Shown: positions 60,323 through 64,000 of the stretch, piece by piece
How the letters are laid out: every line of letters starts with the position of its first letter
Position numbering within the stretch: position 1 is the first letter of the stretch
Assembly: GCF_029633865.1 (NCBI RefSeq)
Contig: NC_079213.1
Span: 109,974,582 to 110,038,581, forward strand
Length of the DNA stretch: 64,000 nt
DNA from: Lampris incognitus
Lineage: Eukaryota; Chordata; Actinopteri; Lampriformes; Lampridae
Direction: 5' to 3'
Position numbers and translations under genes: made by a program
Notes under the pieces: model-generated
Seen by the model: only the letters and a program-made list of their open reading frames with translations
Database searches by the model: none
What the model was told of the DNA's origin: nothing

Positions 60323-63300
60323 CTGGAAGAAAAACAAAAACAAAATCAGTTTTCAGCACAAAAATTGAAGGATTTTTTTTTTCTTCCTACACTTATCGAC
60401 AGGCATCTCTCCCTCACATACTTTTTTAGCACAGGCCGAGATTTACGAGGCGTTGCTTGAACCAGGAAGCTCCCGTTGATCGATGTGTCCATCTTCTGTT
60501 TTATAATGGTCCTCTCTGCATCCATCTTGTGTTTGTGGGCAGTGAGCTTGTAAATACTACGGATCCTATCCAAGACTTTGGGGATCTTTCTAATCTCCTA
60601 TTAAAAACAGAAACACTGTTAATACAATAATAATAATAGAACAAATCTTATACAGCACCTCTCTAGGTACTCAAATCACTTTACAAAGCAAAACAAAATA
60701 CCACACTTTAATGAAACAAAAATGCACAAGAAATTGTCAAAACACCAAATAAAAACCTTGGAAGCAATGGCAGGAGAGTAGATTAACTGGGATGGGCAAG
60801 TCTAAAGAGGTGGGTTTTGAGGGCCTTGATATCAGATTTTGGGGCTTCTTTAACACGGTTTGGGAAAGCGTTCCCTATTAAAACTCCAGAGGTTCTCGGT
60901 GTACGGTGTTATTCAGTTCGAGCACAGCGTGGCATACATCAAGTCGCCCCGTCTAGTTGAAATTTATGATTCTACTCCAGTAGAAGGTGTTTTTGTTTTT
61001 TTATTTGTGCCGACTACAAACCAGGGTGCGATGCTGGTCCTGGAGTAGAAGAATGAGGAGGAAGCAGGACTTGCTGAAGATGTTGCCTCCTTTGTCTGCC
61101 ACCTTGTCTCCAGCCTTCTCTCGGTATCTCACCAACAGGTCCACCAACGTCTCCACCGAGTTCTCCACCGCATACACGGCCTCGATGGTCTTATGATACT
61201 GAGAAAGGGATGGATTGGGAGAAGGAGTAGGGGGTAACAACAAACCGTGAAATGGAGAAATTAAAAGGGTATAGAACCATTTTAGAATAAGTATATGCAG
61301 TGATGGCTAGCTCTAATTTTGGTTGGCATTCCCAATTTTATCCTTCACAACCCCCCCTCCCCCTTTTTCTCTCCAGTTGTAAGTGGCCAATTACCCCACT
61401 CTTCTGAGCCATCCCAGTTGCTGCTCCACCCCCTCTGCTGATCCAGGGAGGACTGCAGACTACCACATGCCTCCTCCGATACTTGTGGAGTCGCCAGCCG
61501 CTTCTTTTCACCTGACAGTGAGGACTTTCACCAGGGGGGACGCAGCATGCGGGAGGATCGCGCTATTCCCCCCAGTTCCCCCTCTCCTCCCAACAGGCGC
61601 CCTGACCGCCCAGAAGAGGTGCTAGTGCAGCGACCAGGGCACAGATCCACATCCGGCTTCCCACCCACAGACATGGCCAATTGTGTCTGTAGGGACGCCT
61701 GACCAAGCCGGAGGTAATGCAGGGATTCGAACCGAGGATCCCCATGTTGGTAGGCAACAGCATGGACCGCTACGCCACCCAGACACCCCTATCTTTTACA
61801 CAGCATGGTTCACTGGTGGACTACGGGTTATGTTGTGTGTTCTACGGGCGCAACTTGTGACTACTACCCAAGATACTCAAAGGTATATCAATGAAGAAGA
61901 AGATCTACCATTTGTAAAGAATAATATCATACCACTTGCCCAAAACAGGCTATTAGTCGCCATTCTAGGCTTAGCAGACCTGAAATAATGCCTGAACTTT
62001 AGTCCATCAATTTAGAGGAACTAAAAAGCAGCAGACAGGGGGTACCGAAACTATAAAAGACGCGCTCATCTGACTTTGACGTTTTGTTCTTCATCTTTGC
62101 TGTCTGAGCATTTTAGGATGATACATTACTTTGCTGTCAAGCTGCTTCCTCATCAGAGACTATACTAAAACTACACGAATGAAGGACGATCCATGTTATT
62201 CTATTGACGACATATTGGATGTTATGTCTAGTCTGATACATGAGACAGCTGACCTACAGACGAATAGACTTACACACTTTCTGCAAAGCATTTATTAGAA
62301 GCTGGCTTGAGCCCCCCTTTGCTGCATGACTGCTCACCTCAAATCGCCCATCAACCTCTGCCATCTTTCAAACCCTAAAATTGCCAAAAGTACTAATAAT
62401 AAAAACAGTTTTGACTTTTTTTTGTAATCCAGTAATTAAAATCTTTGAGGAATAACCTTGAAGAAACTCAATCATTCCCATCTTCAAAGATATTTTCATA
62501 TATGGCTCTTTATAAAGGGGTAGTAAACCTTCATTACAGTTTGGAGCTCAAAACATTTTGGTATGGGCCTAGGATGGTAGAACTGATTGCCCTCATGGTG
62601 AATTCTATTAAAAAAAAAAATCACACAGCTGTTTTAAGAGAGAAAAACTATGCTTTTACTTCCATCCATCCATTATTCAAGCCGCTTATCCTAATTAGGG
62701 TCGTGAGGATGCTGGAGCCCATCCCAGCAGTCATTGGGTGGCAGGCGGGAAGACACCCTGGACGGGCTGGTAGGCCATCACAGGGCCCACACACACACAC
62801 ACACATTCACACCTAGGGACGAGTTAGTATGGCCGATTCACCTGACCCATATGTCTTTGGACTGTGGGAGGAAACCCACGCAGACACGGGGAGAACATGC
62901 AAACTCCATACAGAGGACGACCCCCAAGGTTGGACAACCCCGGGCTTCGAACCCAAGACCTTCTTGCTTTGAGGTGACCGTGCTAACCACTGCACCACCG
63001 TGCCTCACGCTTTTACTTACTTCCAAGAAAAAGAGCAAAACAGATTATGATGCCCCCCCCACAATTTGCCTATGCCATATGCAGGCAAAGATAGATACCC
63101 CCTCCCAAATACTGCATGGCCAACACAAGTGGGGTCCAGCATATTAGACCGATAAAATGTGAGGTGAAAGGAATGGCGACACCCCGGCATCAGCAAAGTA
63201 AACTCTGGGTAGACTTGTGAGAAGCTGGGGTGAGATGTTCTACTACAACACTACCACCTTCAGTCTAACCCACACCAACATCACTGTCCTACACCCCTTT

Positions 63301-63808
63301 TTAAAACCCTTTTCAAAATGTGAATGGACAGAGACAGGCTAAACATGAGTGATAACTTACTTGTTTTAGCCCGAGAGTAAGGGTAGACAGCTTATATTGT
63401 CTCCCTCATAGTGGCCTTATGATGTGGTCTCTTTTGTTGTCATTGAATTTATAAACAGGGAAACCAGTTTTACCACCTTACAGTTTGGAAACACTAAAAA
63501 AAAAAACAGCCTTGCTATCCACCAGTCGGCTTAAAAAGATGAAACTTATTCTTCTGCCATCTCGCCGAAGTCACTGTTGTTCTTTCTTTGTAGGGCATTG
63601 CTATATGTGGGGCTGAGACGAATACAAAAAGGGAACTTTTTTGATCCTGATACCTTAGAGAGGTTGAGGAGGATCTGAATGGAGAAGGTAATGATGTCCA
63701 TGCAGGGCACACTCCTGTTGCAGCTGCGGATGAGGGTGAATAAGACCAAGGTGGCGCCACTTTCTACCAGCCGCTCACAGCACTCTGGAGATAGCCTGGT
63801 AGCAATCT
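60220..63808 (-). CDS. aspm: ASPM, last four exons (5' part outside window)
   Basis: Four minus-strand exons in order 63808-63654, 61198-61022, 60597-60422 and 60322-60220 encode the C-terminal helical repeat region of ASPM. ASPM is the spindle-pole protein that organises microtubule minus ends and supports neural progenitor division; loss causes primary microcephaly in humans. The reading [76 protein letters not shown] and [20 protein letters not shown] closely follows the known human C-terminus ([27 protein letters not shown]). Calponin and IQ regions are outside the window. Introns contain a SINE and other repeats. Confidence 0.95.
60422..60597 (-). CDS. aspm: ASPM penultimate exon
   Basis: Reads [20 protein letters not shown], then [16 protein letters not shown] and [11 protein letters not shown]. 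Donor gtatgt, acceptor ttttaatag. Confidence 0.95.
60640..60920 (+). repeat. Unclassified dispersed repeat in ASPM intron
   Basis: Starts with an AAT run and tacagcacctctctaggtac, then tcactttacaaagc. This resembles common fish intronic repeats. Confidence 0.4.
61022..61198 (-). CDS. aspm: ASPM exon, third from end
   Basis: Reads [38 protein letters not shown] and [19 protein letters not shown]. Acceptor ccctttctcag, donor gtttgt. Confidence 0.94.
61350..61789 (-). mobile_element. tRNA-derived SINE, copy 5
   Basis: Minus-strand copy with head near 61789 and tail at about 61350; the body matches the copies at 51621 and 53597. In an ASPM intron. Confidence 0.88.
61800..62660. other. ASPM intron, nothing recognised
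   Basis: A TATA-like ctataaaaga at 62053 is isolated. No supported gene. Confidence 0.45.
62662..63005 (+). repeat. Dispersed fish repeat (CCATCCATTAT type), second copy
   Basis: Starts tccatccatccattattcaa; CA run 62789-62805; ends gctaaccactgcaccaccgt. A longer version of 6872-7085. Confidence 0.65.
63006..63653. other. ASPM intron, nothing recognised
   Basis: No gene or repeat recognised. Confidence 0.45.
63654..63808 (-). CDS. aspm: ASPM exon, fourth from end
   Basis: Reads [52 protein letters not shown]. Acceptor cgtgctcacag, donor gtatca. Confidence 0.94.
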
Positions 63809-64000
63809 CTGTGAGCACGAACATACATAGTGAATGAAAGTACACATGTTTTTTTGGGGATAAAGATTTTTAAGACGTCCAAATAGATGGTTCATGGCAG
63901 CAATAAAACAGGAGCTAAATTAAAATAAAACATGGATTTATTGTAATTTGGCAGTCTCTATAAAAACAGGGGGCAAGATTGATATCAGGAATGACTGAAG

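Noticed and set aside
61850-62300. TATA-like element at 62053 as a promoter
   Set aside because: No coding exon or conserved element downstream; inside an ASPM intron.

Overview
This window looks like a piece of a teleost fish chromosome. It has vertebrate split genes with GT-AG introns, and it is packed with the repeat types usual in fish (Tc1 transposons, hAT MITEs, tRNA-type SINEs, RTE, L2 and Tx1 LINEs, one Copia element). Three plus-strand genes built from complement control protein (CCP, sushi) exons are followed by the 3' end of ASPM on the minus strand. The human complement factor H cluster lies in the same neighbourhood as ASPM, so the block reads as conserved CFH-ASPM synteny.

Genes. 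(1) Positions 197-1570 hold three CCP exons of a factor H-like gene that starts before the window. It probably ends in an acidic tail exon (4807-4937) and a short last exon near 6092. (2) Positions 19129-25581 hold a second factor H-like gene with a signal-peptide exon, a ruined CCP1 exon, and CCP19-like and CCP20-like exons. Its first splice donor reads GG instead of GT, and a young Copia element sits exactly at the acceptor of its CCP1 exon. (3) Positions 35170-54558 hold a complete eight-exon gene of 391 codons: signal peptide, CCP1, CCP2 split over two exons as in mammalian CFH, CCP3, two CCP19-like modules and a CCP20-like module. This is a natural 'mini factor H' layout, with the regulatory N-terminal end joined directly to the surface-binding C-terminal end. 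(4) Positions 60220-63808 (minus) hold the last four exons of ASPM. Genes 2 and 3 share upstream sequence, signal exon and end exons, so they are duplicates of one another.

Mobile DNA. The Copia element (19425-24404) has nearly identical LTRs and a 5-bp target duplication. A Tc1 element at 28457-30036 has an uninterrupted 341-residue transposase and perfect ends. Other Tc1 copies (10907-12124, about 49798-51258, 56104-57362) are broken. Four copies of one hAT MITE, with 8-bp target duplications, lie at 5008, 9148, 22 bp after 27200, and 32214.

The most unusual content is a set of tiny LTR elements (about 374 bp when whole; LTR about 135-157 bp, internal part about 104 bp). Their LTRs contain a tRNA-like stretch with Pol III A-box and B-box motifs. 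Directly after the LTR comes an 18-nt primer site that matches the 3' end of a leucine tRNA. Two subfamilies use two different leucine tRNAs. Solo LTRs have 4-bp target duplications, which shows they are LTR elements and not SINEs. They occur as solo LTRs, whole elements, a tandem three-LTR array, nested insertions, and one copy that carries foreign DNA. I know of no named fish family like this, but I could not search for one.
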